A stretch of 64,000 nt of DNA from Candidatus Saccharimonadota bacterium (GCA_009783305.1 WRHJ01000002.1:1-64000); one strand, 5' to 3'; positions 1 through 8,828 are shown, numbered from the stretch's first letter. A program made the numbers and translations. The notes: generated by a model not told the origin, from the sequence alone.

Positions 1-31
1 TAAAGGCAAAAACAAAACAAGAAAGAAATAT

Positions 32-148
32 AGTAAAAGCACCAACTCTGTTTTTGACAAACGTAGCGACTCCAGAGAAAACCCTGACTGAAACAGGTTT
101 TCTCTGCGATAAAGCTGGTTTGTAAAAAGCAGAGTTGGTGCTTTTAGT
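32..148. repeat. Palindromic element family A, copy 1 (intergenic)
   Basis: A 55-bp core at 63-117 is flanked by inverted-repeat arms of about 31 bp (32-62 and 118-148) that match in roughly 28 positions. The core holds a hairpin with stem GAAAACCCTG / CAGGTTTTC and is clearly related to the cores at 14753-14807 and 53613-53667, while the arms share nothing with the arms of those copies. This copy is between genes, just beyond the 3' end of the small minus-strand gene at 182-370, where the long stem could also act as a transcript end. Confidence 0.8.
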
Positions 149-181
149 CACTCTCTCTCTATCTCGAACGGCCAATTTTCA

Positions 182-370
182 TCACTCCTCTTCTTCCCCG
201 CAAACATCAGTAATATCCATCCCATGCACCCCCGCCGCACACACATCATTTATCTCCCCCACTCTGCGTGCCACAAATACCACCAAGACTATCACAATCC
301 CAGCTATGACCAAGGCAAAAACCCCAGACAATATCTTCTGTGCGCCCATTGCACTCCGCTCACGTTCCAT
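182..370 (-). CDS. Small single-pass membrane protein, unknown function
   Basis: This predicts a 62-residue protein with a charged N-terminus (MERERSAMGAQK), one hydrophobic segment at about residues 15-35, then a short soluble tail with two Cys and an acidic end. I chose the ATG at 370 because a TATACT box lies 6 nt upstream with no Shine-Dalgarno, the leaderless pattern seen across this window; an upstream in-frame start would cross the terminator hairpin of the preceding gene. The membrane topology is inferred from hydrophobicity only. I do not recognise the family. Confidence 0.6.
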   Translation of the reverse strand: MERERSAMGAQKILSGVFALVIAGIVIVLVVFVARRVGEINDVCAAGVHGMDITDVCGEEEE

Positions 371-391
371 AAAAAAAGTATAGCATAAACG

Positions 392-416
392 AAAAAGCCT
401 CGCTAACGCGAGGCTC
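392..416 (-). terminator. Rho-independent terminator of the 403-672 gene
   Basis: On the minus strand, GAGCCTCGC and GCGAGGCT form a stem with a 4-nt loop, followed by TTTTT. It overlaps the end of the 403-672 gene and precedes the TATACT promoter of the 182-370 gene. Confidence 0.75.
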
Positions 417-672
417 TTAGTTCGTATTTCCCGTGATGCCCTACCTTGTTGCGGCAATCAATCAGAAATAACTGAAATTCCATGTGTTTCTCGGAGTCCC
501 TCATCAAGTAATACAACTCGTTGAGTGTCGGGCTCAGCAACCGGCTGAATTCATGTTTGTCATTGTTTCTACGGTAGAGAAAAGTGCGAGCCATCCAGGC
601 ACGAACAAATGCCTTAGTCACAAAGAAACGTTTCAAAGCATTTTCAACGGCATCACTCCAAGATCCGAACAT
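403..672 (-). CDS. Small hypothetical protein
   Basis: This predicts an 89-residue basic, mostly helical protein beginning MFGSWSDAVENALKRF, with no membrane segment and no motif that I recognise. The ATG at 672 is preferred to the upstream in-frame start because AGGTGG lies 6 nt before it. A TATGAT box is further upstream. The gene ends in its own terminator hairpin. Confidence 0.55.
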   Translation of the reverse strand: MFGSWSDAVENALKRFFVTKAFVRAWMARTFLYRRNNDKHEFSRLLSPTLNELYYLMRDSEKHMEFQLFLIDCRNKVGHHGKYELRASR

Positions 673-721
673 AATGTACCACCTCACTTTCAAAGATTTG
701 GCCTACCCAAATCATATCACA

Positions 722-749
722 CAATAAAAAACCTCCGATTAGGAGGTTT
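722..749 (-). terminator. Terminator of the 23S-5S rRNA unit
   Basis: The minus strand reads ACCTCC-TAATC-GGAGGT followed by TTTTTTA, immediately after the 5S 3' end. It is a standard intrinsic terminator closing the rRNA transcript. Confidence 0.85.
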
Positions 750-759
750 CTTATATAAT

Positions 760-869
760 TTGGCATCTTGCTAGTTTCCCGCTAAAAAGCAGTATAATCG
801 CCGCTACCGGGCTTGACTTCTGTGTTCGGAATGGGAACAGGTATTTCCCCGGCGCTATGGACACCAAGT
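760..869 (-). rRNA. rrf: 5S ribosomal RNA
   Basis: The conserved 5S core CCCATTCCGAACACAGAAGT is present on the minus strand. The 5' TTGGTGTC pairs with the 3' GATGCCAA as helix I, fixing a length of about 110 nt. The spacer to the 23S gene (870-1019) holds no gene; it contains an inverted repeat (CAAGTTCG...CGAACTTG) that would place the pre-5S 5' end in a processing stem. Confidence 0.9.
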
Positions 870-1255
870 TCGAGAAGTAATCCTAGAATCACCTCCCGAA
901 CTTGATACCCATCTAGCAAAAATTTAATTGACTTGGCTCCACACTCATATGGAATACCAATTACTAGTTAAGTCTACTCCAGCCATATTAGTCATGCAAG
1001 CATGATTAAAATGACTAGAGACATAAAAAGGCAATGCCTCTATTAGTACGCTTCGACTCCACATGTTGCCATGCGTCCATCTTGCGCCTATCAACCAGAT
1101 CATCTCTCTGGGAGGTCATAGGGAATTCTAATCTTGGAGTCGGCTTCGCGCTTAATATGCTTTCAGCGCTTATCCGTTCCGAATATAGCTACTCGGCAAT
1201 GCAGCAGGTGGCCACAACCGATACACTAGAGATTCGTCCATCTCGGTCCTCTCGT

Positions 1256-2031
1256 CGTTTATTCCAGTATTTCTACTAGCACTGACTATATCTTTGTCTG
1301 TCTGGCACGACGCCAGCTTAAGACAACGGCATATTAACAGATAACGGCTTTCACCATTTGTTATCCGTTCCGTAAACAGGGGGCATTCCCTATTTATCAA
1401 GTCGATACGGGGTCAAACCAAGTATTTTAAGCAAATCATCTTCGGTCCTTTTATGACGCGTGACATAGTTTTCACGCTGTATCAATAAAATTAAACCAAC
1501 TAGACTCATTAACTCTTCTTTCGACAATTCATTTATGCCTTTTTCTAAAATTTTACACGCCGCAATCATCGCTTCAACTTGAAGATGTTTGAAGCGGACA
1601 TATGGTCGTAGATCTGATAGAAATTCACGAACACTTGCAAATCCATTGATTCGCAATTCCGTTATCCCATCATTTCTTTTAGAAATATATCCTACGCCGA
1701 TTTTCTGACGTATCCATTTTAAAGGCTTATCGTGGCGAGAATCTTGATAAAAGCAGATTGTTGCCATAAATCTAAAGCCTCGTTTTGTATCCGAACGCTT
1801 TTTGACTTGCAACATAATACTGCCATCACCATCAAGAAATCCCGCAATATATGCATTGTCTGTACTTAGTCGACTTCCCTCGGTATTAACTTTTTCCATT
1901 GTCGGTCCTCAAGCAAATTATACCATAACGAACCGCGTTACAATATAATTCTAAGACCGGAACAGAAGTCAGCCTTCACCGATATTAGCCGTGTTGTCAT
2001 CTGCCATTTCTGGCAGAAGTAGCAATCTCTT
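1256..2031 (-). mobile_element. Group I intron at the sarcin-ricin loop of 23S rRNA
   Basis: The 23S sequence CTAGT / ACGAGAGGACC is split by about 776 nt. With these edges the 5' exon ends in T and the intron ends in G, as expected for group I introns. The hallmark S sequence AAGATATAGTC lies at 1284-1294 on the minus strand. A matching R candidate, GACTA, is at 1867-1871 just inside the endonuclease ORF, which would put the ORF in the P8 loop. Intron class follows from these motifs and the LAGLIDADG ORF; the full secondary structure was not folded. The splice sites are by-eye assignments and could shift by 1-2 nt. Confidence 0.85.
1390..1899 (-). CDS. LAGLIDADG homing endonuclease (intron-encoded)
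   Basis: This 169-residue protein has the motif AYIAGFLDGDGSI at about residues 16-28, the LAGLIDADG helix with its metal-binding Asp. Only one such motif is seen, so by family knowledge it should act as a homodimer. It lies entirely within the group I intron and should cut intronless 23S genes at the insertion site to drive homing. It appears intact. The ATG follows a weak ribosome-binding region; its start overlaps the presumed R element of the intron. Confidence 0.9.
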   Translation of the reverse strand: MEKVNTEGSRLSTDNAYIAGFLDGDGSIMLQVKKRSDTKRGFRFMATICFYQDSRHDKPLKWIRQKIGVGYISKRNDGITELRINGFASVREFLSDLRPYVRFKHLQVEAMIAACKILEKGINELSKEELMSLVGLILLIQRENYVTRHKRTEDDLLKILGLTPYRLDK

Positions 2032-2079
2032 ACTAGAGATAGCTCTCCTCAAAATTCCTAACGATCATGCCGGATATAA

Positions 2080-2127
<48 letters not shown>

Positions 2128-2164
2128 CCGGCGAACAGCCGGACCCTTGGAAGGTGCTCCCCCT

Positions 2165-2200
<36 letters not shown>

Positions 2201-2955
2201 GCGCCGTCTATGTGAACTATTGGGCGCGATCAGCCTGTTATCCCCAGGGTAACTTTTATCCGTGTGCGCTGTCTTTCCCACGTAAATCGATCCGAAGATC
2301 TATACAGCGGGTCATTTGCTCCCACTTTCGTGTCTGTTTGGGTTGTAGCCCTCACAGTCAAGCTGGCTTATGCGCATACACTACCACTACGATTTCCATC
2401 CGTAGTTAGCCAACCTTTGAACGCCTCCGCTACTCTTTAGGAGGCAACCGCCCCAGTTAAACTACCCGCCATGCACGGTCCTCTGGCCAGTTAATGGTCA
2501 GAGTAAGTTGTCAAAAACACTAAGGGTGGTATTTCACTTGTCGTCTCCACCAATACTAGCGTATCGGTTTCATAGACTTCCACCTATGCTACACATAATG
2601 TTCCTAACAACAATGCAAAGTTGTAGTAAAGCTCCATGGGGTCTTCTCGTCCTGGCATGATCAGACGGCATCTTTACCGCCAATGCACGTTCACCGAGGC
2701 CTTCGCCGAGACAGTGCCCAAATTATTACTCCATTCGTGCGGGTCTGAACTTACCAGACAAGGAATTTCGCTACCTTAGGACGATCATAGTTATCGCCGC
2801 CGTTCACTGGGGCTTCAGTTCGAACCGTGAAGTTCTCCCCTTAACCTTCCAGCACCGGGCAGGAGTCAGCCCCTATACATCCGCTTTCGCGTTAGCAGAG
2901 ACCTGTGTTTTTGGTAAACAGTTACTTGGGCTCTTTAGCTGCGGCCCTCTCATCA

Positions 2956-3738
2956 AAAAGACGAGTCTAGGCGCTAGTTAAAGAACAAATTTATAATTTA
3001 TTATTCTATCTTCAGCAAAGAAACTTGATAATTAAAAGATACACTTGTTAGCTAAGAAACAAAGTCAAAGACTTCACTTCCCTACTCTAATCGCATTTTA
3101 CTGAGCTTGGTATAGGGGGGACACTCCGGTCCCCCCAGGGTTAATTTGAACTGTGCTACGACAGTCTGCTTGAGGCTATACCCCAGGAAGAAGTCGGAAG
3201 CGACTCTACTCACGCATGCATAGCACGCGATCGCGACGGCTCCGGTGCTGAACACCTTAACCTTGCCGCCTGCCGACTTCCCATGCGCTCTCTGGGGAGC
3301 GCTAGATGATGTTTAGGCTTGGGTGGAAATTGGGTCACCCAATTTCCCGCAAATCTGCGGTACTCTGGATCCACCTACCGTCACGTTGGCCTCTCTCACG
3401 GGGCTTACACCCTCTCTGGCTGGGCAACCTTGCCCAATTCAGTGAAGTCCTTCAGTGACTAGCATATCTGGTGTCCCTAACCCCGGCCCGGCTGTCTGTC
3501 GTCTACACGATCTGCAGTCTATTATCGGGTCCGGTTTGGCCTCTTCCCTTCTGAGGGGGAATCGAAATTTCTTTCTTCATCACCTAGTGCGGAGTCGAAC
3601 GTCGTCTCCTACAGCAACAGACTGTGCTCCATAGCACAGTAAAATACGATTAGAATAAAAAGTTTTGTCTTTGATCCTTGTTTCTTAGCTAACTGGTAAC
3701 CAAATTTCTCGCTAAATTAACTAGCAAATCCTCTTCTT
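2956..3738 (-). other. Insertion in 23S helix 63 containing a 23S domain-I-like segment
   Basis: About 780 nt separate CCCTCTCAT and ATGAGAGGG, the two sides of a helix-63 stem. Nested imperfect inverted repeats (3048-3072 with 3667-3692; 3087-3108 with 3633-3653) would form a long duplex closing the insert. Inside the stem the minus strand resembles a degenerate 23S 5' domain: a block at 3398-3420 matches the host gene's own helix 18-19 block at 5845-5867 in 22 of 23 positions. GGGAAGAGGCCAAACC precedes it, and AAGCCTAAACAT and GGCAAGGTTAAGG follow in the order of normal domain I. There is no convincing ORF. Whether the insert is excised or retained cannot be seen. Confidence 0.75.
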
Positions 3739-4242
3739 AATGAGAGGGCAGTCCTTATTCCGAAGTTACGGACGCTTTTTTGCCGAGTTCCTTAGCGAAG
3801 GTTCTCTCGTAGGTCTTGGTCTACTCGACCCGAGCACCTGTGTTGGTTTGCGGTACGGTAGGCAGCAGCCTAAGTTGATCATCTTTTCTAGCCAGCACTT
3901 TACCCAGAATCGTCACCCCAAGGGGTAACTTTCACTCCCGTCTAGTTCCCTAGACAGTTGGACGGATATACCATAAATCCGCTCCGGTCACATACCGTGA
4001 AATGTCAACAACTACTACCTGTTCAGGAATATTAACCTGATGTCCATCGCCTACGCTGATGCGCCTCGGCTTAGGACCGACTAACCCAGGGACAATTACT
4101 GTAGCCCTGGAAACCTTGCTCTTACGACCGACAGGATTCTCACCTGTCTTATGGTTACTGATTCCAGCATTCTCACTTGATACCGCTCCACCAGACTTTC
4201 CAATCTGACTTCACCGCAATATCAACGCTCCTCTACCACACA

Positions 4243-4642
4243 ATATCTGGGACAAAAATCATAGTTTTTGTTCTTTCTAATTTCAGTCTGATGGCTAACA
4301 AATATTCACATATCTAATGCGCCACGCTAATTAACGCGGTATTACGAGAGTGAACAAATATATGCCTATCGCAAATAAAAATATACTTATCACGATATCT
4401 AAAATGGCTCTCGCGGTTTCTTTTCTGTACGTTACTTCTTTATTATTACGGCTTAATTTAACCTTTCGTATCGCACTCAAAGCTTTTATCGCTTTGACCG
4501 TAGTAGATATCGAAATTATAGCAAGCGCTAACGCTAACGCCGGATATATAAAGAGATATATCATTGCACCCATTACCCCATATTTTAGCATGAAACTGAA
4601 AGAAAAAATCGAACAAAACTACAAACTTTGTTCCAGATACTG
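4243..4642 (-). other. Long-stem intervening sequence in 23S helix 45
   Basis: About 400 nt are inserted at the tip of helix 45, between ACAGTATCTGG and CCAGATATTGTG. Flanks of about 40 nt on each side (about 4250-4289 and 4591-4636) are imperfect inverted repeats rich in A and T, forming a long duplex. Helix 45 is a classical site of bacterial intervening sequences that RNase III removes, leaving fragmented rRNA. That makes excision without religation the likely fate here, by inference. The loop carries a small membrane-protein ORF. Confidence 0.8.
4331..4591 (-). CDS. Small two-segment membrane protein inside 23S helix-45 insertion
   Basis: This 86-residue ORF has two strongly hydrophobic stretches (about residues 8-32 and 60-84) separated by a basic, charged linker (KVKLSRNNKEVTYRKETAR). 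A random shadow of rRNA would not be expected to show this pattern. It fills most of the insertion loop. No clear Shine-Dalgarno precedes ATG 4591, and other in-frame ATGs 6 and 9 codons later are possible. The intervening-sequence proteins I know from Leptospira and Coxiella are soluble helical bundles, so a membrane protein here would be unusual. Function unknown. Confidence 0.5.
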   Translation of the reverse strand: MLKYGVMGAMIYLFIYPALALALAIISISTTVKAIKALSAIRKVKLSRNNKEVTYRKETARAILDIVISIFLFAIGIYLFTLVIPR

Positions 4643-5284
4643 TATCCATGTCTTCGGTATAACACTTAGCCCCGTTACATTTTCCACGCAAAACCTCTTG
4701 ATTAGTGAGCTGTTACGCACTCTTTAAATGAATGGCTGCTTCTAAGCCAACATCCTAACTGTTTAAGAAGTCTCACCTTGTTTCCCACTTAGTGTTAATT
4801 AGGGACCTTAGACGATGGTCTGGGCTGTTTCCCTTTTGAGCGACGAGCTTAGCCCCGCCGTTCTGACTGCTGTTGTTACACACTCCGTATTCGTAGTTTG
4901 ATAGGGAGAGGTATCCTTGCGGACCCTCGACCCTTTCAGAGCTCTACCCCGTAGTGCTACTAAAACAACGCTAGCCCTAAAGCTATTTCGAGGAGAACCA
5001 GCTATCTCCGAGTTCGATTGGCATTTCACCGCTAACCACAAGTCATCCGAACACTTTACTGCGTGTCCCGGTGCGGTCCTCCACTGCATGTTACTGCAGC
5101 TTCAACCTGCTCATGGTTAGGTCACCCGGTTTCGGGTCTAATACTGCCGACTTGACGCCCTATTAAGGCTCGCTTTCACTATGGCTCCGTCAACTGACTT
5201 AGCCTTGCCGACAACATTAACTCGCTGGATCGTTCTACAAAAAGCACGCCGTCACGGAATGGGGCAAAACCTACGGTTTTTCCC

Positions 5285-5614
5285 CAACGATTTTCCCTTA
5301 GTATAATTTCAAAAACAGAAGTAAATTCCGATTTTTGAAATTGATTATTATTTCGTTATTTCAAGTTGAGTGGGCAAGCCCACTCGCTTTGCCTTTAATG
5401 TTTAGACTAGCGGCCTAAAAACTTTTTAAGTGACTTCTTAACCTCACTCATTTCGGTTTTGGCCAGCTCTACGTCCCCATCTTCCAAATGATTGATGGCA
5501 GCATAGACCTTCTCGAGAGTCTCGCTCATCATATCCCTTTCATCCGTTGTCATGAATGTACACCCCCCTTCTTCTTGAAATAAAGAAATTTTTACTAAAA
5601 AGAAAGTATCGTTT
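5285..5614 (-). other. Long-stem intervening sequence in 23S helix 25
   Basis: About 330 nt interrupt helix 25. The flanks AACGATACTTTC...TTTAGTA...ATTTC (5585-5614) and GAAAT...TACTA...GAAAATCGTT (5285-5310) are inverted repeats making a stem of about 25 pairs on top of GGAGTGGG / CCCCATTCC. A second hairpin (AATTTCAAAAA / TTTTTGAAATT, about 5308-5342) lies near the 3' side. Helix 25 is the other classical site of RNase III-excised intervening sequences. The loop carries a 48-codon ORF. Confidence 0.8.
5407..5553 (-). CDS. Small helical protein inside 23S helix-25 insertion
   Basis: The predicted product is 48 residues (MTTDERDMMSETLEKVYA...), very charged and probably two helices. ATG 5553 is preferred over an in-frame start 32 codons upstream because GAAGGGGGG lies about 9 nt before it and because the longer form would run through the rRNA stem. 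Its place inside an intervening sequence recalls the small helical S23-type proteins of other bacteria, but it is much shorter and I see no sequence motif linking them. Confidence 0.5.
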   Translation of the reverse strand: MTTDERDMMSETLEKVYAAINHLEDGDVELAKTEMSEVKKSLKKFLGR

Positions 5615-6024
5615 AGAGCCATGGGCTCTGTCCCACTCCGCTCCGACACCTTGTAGGCACTGAGTTTCAGGATCTATTTCACTCCCCTCCCGGGGTTCTT
5701 TTCACCTTTCCATCACTGTACTAGTTCGCTATCGATCATTTACCATATTTAGTCTTGGCACGTGGTCGTGCCGGATTCAAACAGGGTTTCTCGTGCCCCG
5801 TCCTACTTGTGAAAACACATATAATGCCTAAGACCATTTCGCATACGGGGCTTTCACCCTCTCTGGCGCGCCTTTCAAACGCTTCCGCTATGATCTACAG
5901 GTTTATATCATTATCCGCTCAGTTAACGCTGTCGGTTTCATAATTAAATGTTGTAAATCTTACAACACTCAATCATGAAATTGTGTCAACACGCAACACC
6001 TCTAAGCATTGGCCGTTAAGCCAT

Positions 6025-6612
6025 ATCCATCGTATTTCTCTATGCTTGTCTTGATATAGAGTGGGCCGTTGGCGAAAACAGCCCACTCAAGGAAAGTGCT
6101 AAGGGGAGAGGTAGCGGGGGGTTAGGGGTGGTTCATAGTCCTGCAGTTCACGTGCCCGGTAGGAGGAAATCCAAGCCAGCATGAGAAACCCAAAGCTCTG
6201 AAAACAACCATCAAAGGAGGTATGCGTTGATCCGAAGAGTCATCACTCGCGGTACGCGGAGCCAAGAGTTCTACTCTCACTCCTCCCGCATCCTGCGGCA
6301 TCCTGCCGCATCCATTGAAATTGACAGACACCTTTTATATTAAATAAGCTAAGCACCTGTGCGACCCCTCCCGGAGTCGCAGTATTCAATTGTCTGCTAC
6401 TTCCCCTTCGGTCTTACCATTGGGTATATTGCCGCCCCATTGGAGCGGGCTCCTTGGCCCGATTTCGTTCGCCACTACTTTCGGCAATAGTAAAACCAAT
6501 TCCTGCGAATCCTCTAGAGGCCCCCCTTCCTCTGCCAGTGTGTCCGCAAGAAATATATCTATACTTTAAGATTAGGCCGCGCCTAATCTAGAAGCACAGA
6601 GAAATACGATAG
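6025..6612 (-). other. Insertion in 23S domain I with a second copy of a domain-I block
   Basis: Right after GGAACAGTCCAAACC, about 590 nt are enclosed by an inverted repeat (about 6590-6612 and 6025-6046; core TCGTATTTCTCTRTGCTT). Its stem sequence resembles that of the helix-63 insertion (TCGTATTTTACTGTGCT). Inside, 6462-6486 repeats the gene's own block at 6638-6662 in 23-24 of about 25 positions (GAAAGTAGTGGCGAACGAAA). A strong hairpin (GAGTGGGC...GCCCACTC) and a C-rich run follow. The remaining 5900-6025 stretch also exceeds normal length and holds small hairpins. There is no convincing ORF. Confidence 0.7.
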
Positions 6613-7077
6613 AAACTTAAAAGGTTTGGACTGTTCCAATTTCGCTCGCCACTACTTTCGGAATCATTATTTATTCTCTTTTCCTCAACCTACTAAGATG
6701 ATTCAGTTCGGCTGGTTCCCGTCTCATTACCCTATGTGTTCAGGTAACGGCAACTTGGCATGACCCAAGCTAGGTTTCCCCATTCGGCTATCTCCGGATC
6801 AAATCTTGCTCTCAGATCCCCGAAGCTTATCGCAGAGTTCTACGGCCTTCATCGGTGGTAAATGTCAAGGCATCCACTATCAGTGCCCTTATGTACCTTT
6901 TTATGCATTGACTTAACTAGAAATTGATACTCAATTTCTCGCCGTCAATTAAATTTCTTTCGTTGTCCAAATTGTTAAAAGATAATTTTTCTTGAAGAGA
7001 GACTCTAAAAACGTTCATCCTCGCATATCTAAACATTTTCAGAGGTTCATAAACAGAACTTGAATAAAACTTATCCA

Positions 7078-7106
7078 ATTCTAGCGCACTTCTTCACCAA
7101 TGTCAA
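7078..7106 (-). promoter_or_regulatory. Promoter of the 23S-5S rRNA unit
   Basis: The minus strand has a perfect TTGACA (7101-7106), a 17-nt spacer and TAGAAT (7078-7083), about 170 nt before the 23S 5' end. It lies between the 23S gene and the end of the protein gene at 7117, so 23S-5S is transcribed without a 16S gene. Confidence 0.85.
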
Positions 7107-7116
7107 CACCCATTTT

Positions 7117-8007
7117 TTACCCCTGTACGCCAAATTTCTCCATCAGGTTGTGTAGCAGCTGCTCTTCCCTCCCCTCCTCATCCATGATAATCCTTGCATA
7201 CTCCATATGACTCACAATACTATCGGCATTTCCCCCCGTAATTTTTCTGTGGTCAATCTCCTTCGCCACCTTATCCCAGCCCACACTCACCTTTAGAAAT
7301 TTATCATCAATCGCATCCACCACAACTAGTCTTGATCCAACCGGTTTGTCCGCCGCAAACCCGTAAAAATAACTCGCCTGAGTAAAAAATGTATCAACCG
7401 AGAACTGGCTTTCATACGCCCGCTGATGCGCGTAAGTGTCAAACATCTCATCCGTAAACTTATTAGTGTCCTTTTTCTTGCCAAAGATTTTCCAATAAAT
7501 TTTTCTAAACTTATCCAAAAATTTCGCCAACCCCTGTTTTTGCAATATCCATGTCAAAAGCTTACCCGCATCCTTGATATCCACCCCACTTGCCGGCGTA
7601 CTAAACAATATACCCGTCGTCCTTTGCGTCATCTCGGCATCCAACTTCGTCAATACTTTATAGGCCAATTGTCCGCCCAATCCCATCCCTACCACCAGAT
7701 ACCGCCCATATTCCTTTTTGCCGATCTCCTCCGCCACCTTGTCGCTAATCTCCTCGGGATTGAAACTCTTCTGCCCAAAATCCGCATACTTGATCGCCAT
7801 ATCAGAAACAGCCCGCGCCAAGTCTTTAAATACCAAATCAAACTGCCACACTGGGCTACTCGCCCATCCAGCCAAAAACAAGGCGCAAATTCGCCCATCC
7901 GTCAACATCTCCCCCTGCGCATAATTCCTGATCTCGGTATTACCCTGAACTGGCTCTTTCGCCGGCTGCGGTTGCACCAGGGGCTGCCCAGTAGAATTCT
8001 CTTCCAT
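7117..8007 (-). CDS. Alpha/beta-hydrolase-like protein lacking the nucleophile Ser
   Basis: The 296-residue product has a Pro/Gln-rich N-terminus, then LFLAGWASSPVWQ and VVGMGLGGQLAYK, which resemble the oxyanion-strand and nucleophile-elbow regions of alpha/beta hydrolases. A possible acid is in VVVDAIDDKFL and a possible His in SIVSHMEYARI. The elbow reads G-M-G-L-G where G-x-S-x-G is expected, so it may be non-catalytic or use another residue. A TAGAAT box 6 nt before ATG 8007 indicates a leaderless start. The fold is inferred from pattern only. Confidence 0.6.
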   Translation of the reverse strand: MEENSTGQPLVQPQPAKEPVQGNTEIRNYAQGEMLTDGRICALFLAGWASSPVWQFDLVFKDLARAVSDMAIKYADFGQKSFNPEEISDKVAEEIGKKEYGRYLVVGMGLGGQLAYKVLTKLDAEMTQRTTGILFSTPASGVDIKDAGKLLTWILQKQGLAKFLDKFRKIYWKIFGKKKDTNKFTDEMFDTYAHQRAYESQFSVDTFFTQASYFYGFAADKPVGSRLVVVDAIDDKFLKVSVGWDKVAKEIDHRKITGGNADSIVSHMEYARIIMDEEGREEQLLHNLMEKFGVQG

Positions 8008-8054
8008 AACCCTATTCTAATACCATTAGCATAATAATGCCACCTAGCTCTTAT

Positions 8055-8648
8055 CTAGTAAGCTACGTTTACAAACTCAATACTGTTCAGGATTGCTTTC
8101 GCCTCAGCATTTTCTACGTCCAGATTATTTACGCTCACTCCTACAAAATGTTTCTCATCAATCTTGCCAATATATTCAATAAAAGTGCCATTACTTGCCT
8201 CGCTCCACTCCCGACCAGTCATTTCGAGTCCGCCAATCGTCCTGCCTGCCACCGGCGTCGCTTTGGCAATATTATCTGCAAAAATACCCACATCAAATTT
8301 TTCTCGGGTTGAAGCAATCGTGATGCTAACGCGCGGCGTGCCAATCCTCACGTCATCCAAGTCAATCACGCCATCCAAATTCTGATCTTTATCTGGGTTG
8401 AAGAAGTTAAAAATATACATCTTTTCTTCCTCAAACCAACCCTCTTTCGGAATCTTCGCCTCTACATCCACACCATTTTGCCTAAAAGCTACGTCTTGCA
8501 TCTCAATAACCAGCTCCTGCACCTCGTCCCCGCCATTACTATCGTCATTTCCGCGCCAAATCAATATTCCCGCCGCCGCACCAGCTATCACTACGACCAC
8601 AATAACTATCAGCAACCAAATCTTTTTCGCTTCTTTTTTCTTCTTCAT
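8055..8648 (-). CDS. Membrane-anchored extracytoplasmic protein, unknown family
   Basis: This 197-residue protein has a lysine-rich start and one hydrophobic segment at residues 10-31, followed by a low-complexity GNDDSNGGDE linker and a soluble domain of about 150 residues that should face outward. A run of acidic residues in FNPDKDQNLDGVIDLDD (about 83-99) looks like a dockerin or EF-hand-type Ca-binding loop. GGAGGT precedes the ATG at good spacing. I do not recognise the family. Confidence 0.65.
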   Translation of the reverse strand: MKKKKEAKKIWLLIVIVVVVIAGAAAGILIWRGNDDSNGGDEVQELVIEMQDVAFRQNGVDVEAKIPKEGWFEEEKMYIFNFFNPDKDQNLDGVIDLDDVRIGTPRVSITIASTREKFDVGIFADNIAKATPVAGRTIGGLEMTGREWSEASNGTFIEYIGKIDEKHFVGVSVNNLDVENAEAKAILNSIEFVNVAY

Positions 8649-8671
8649 TTTTACCTCCTATTTACTAAGCT

Positions 8672-8763
8672 TGGCGGAGAGATGGGGATTCGAACCCCAG
8701 GTACGACTCGCGTCGCACACACGCTTTCCAAGCGTGCTCCTTCAACCACTCGGACACCTCTCC
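8672..8763 (-). tRNA. tRNA-Ser (anticodon GGA)
   Basis: The cloverleaf is clear on the minus strand: acceptor GGAGAGG / TCTCTCC, anticodon stem ACGCT / AGCGT around loop TTGGAAA, a long variable arm typical of class II tRNA, and TTCGAAT in the T arm. The CCA end is encoded. It decodes UCC/UCU. Confidence 0.95.
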
Positions 8764-8828
8764 CCACGTCAAAATCATACCAAAATACGCCTTCCTTTCC
8801 CAGTCCCAAAAGTCTATACTAATAAACA

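Noticed and set aside
2956..3738. Helix-63 insertion as a group II intron or RNase P RNA.
   Set aside because: No domain V-like hairpin, no GUGYG start, no reverse transcriptase and no RNase P conserved blocks were found; the order of blocks fits 23S domain I better.
3740..3928. ORF on the plus strand in the 23S gene.
   Set aside because: Antisense shadow of conserved rRNA.
6913..7077. Search for a 16S rRNA or spacer tRNA upstream of 23S.
   Set aside because: Only leader sequence with A/T-rich content and small hairpins is present after the promoter; no 16S or tRNA sequence is seen.
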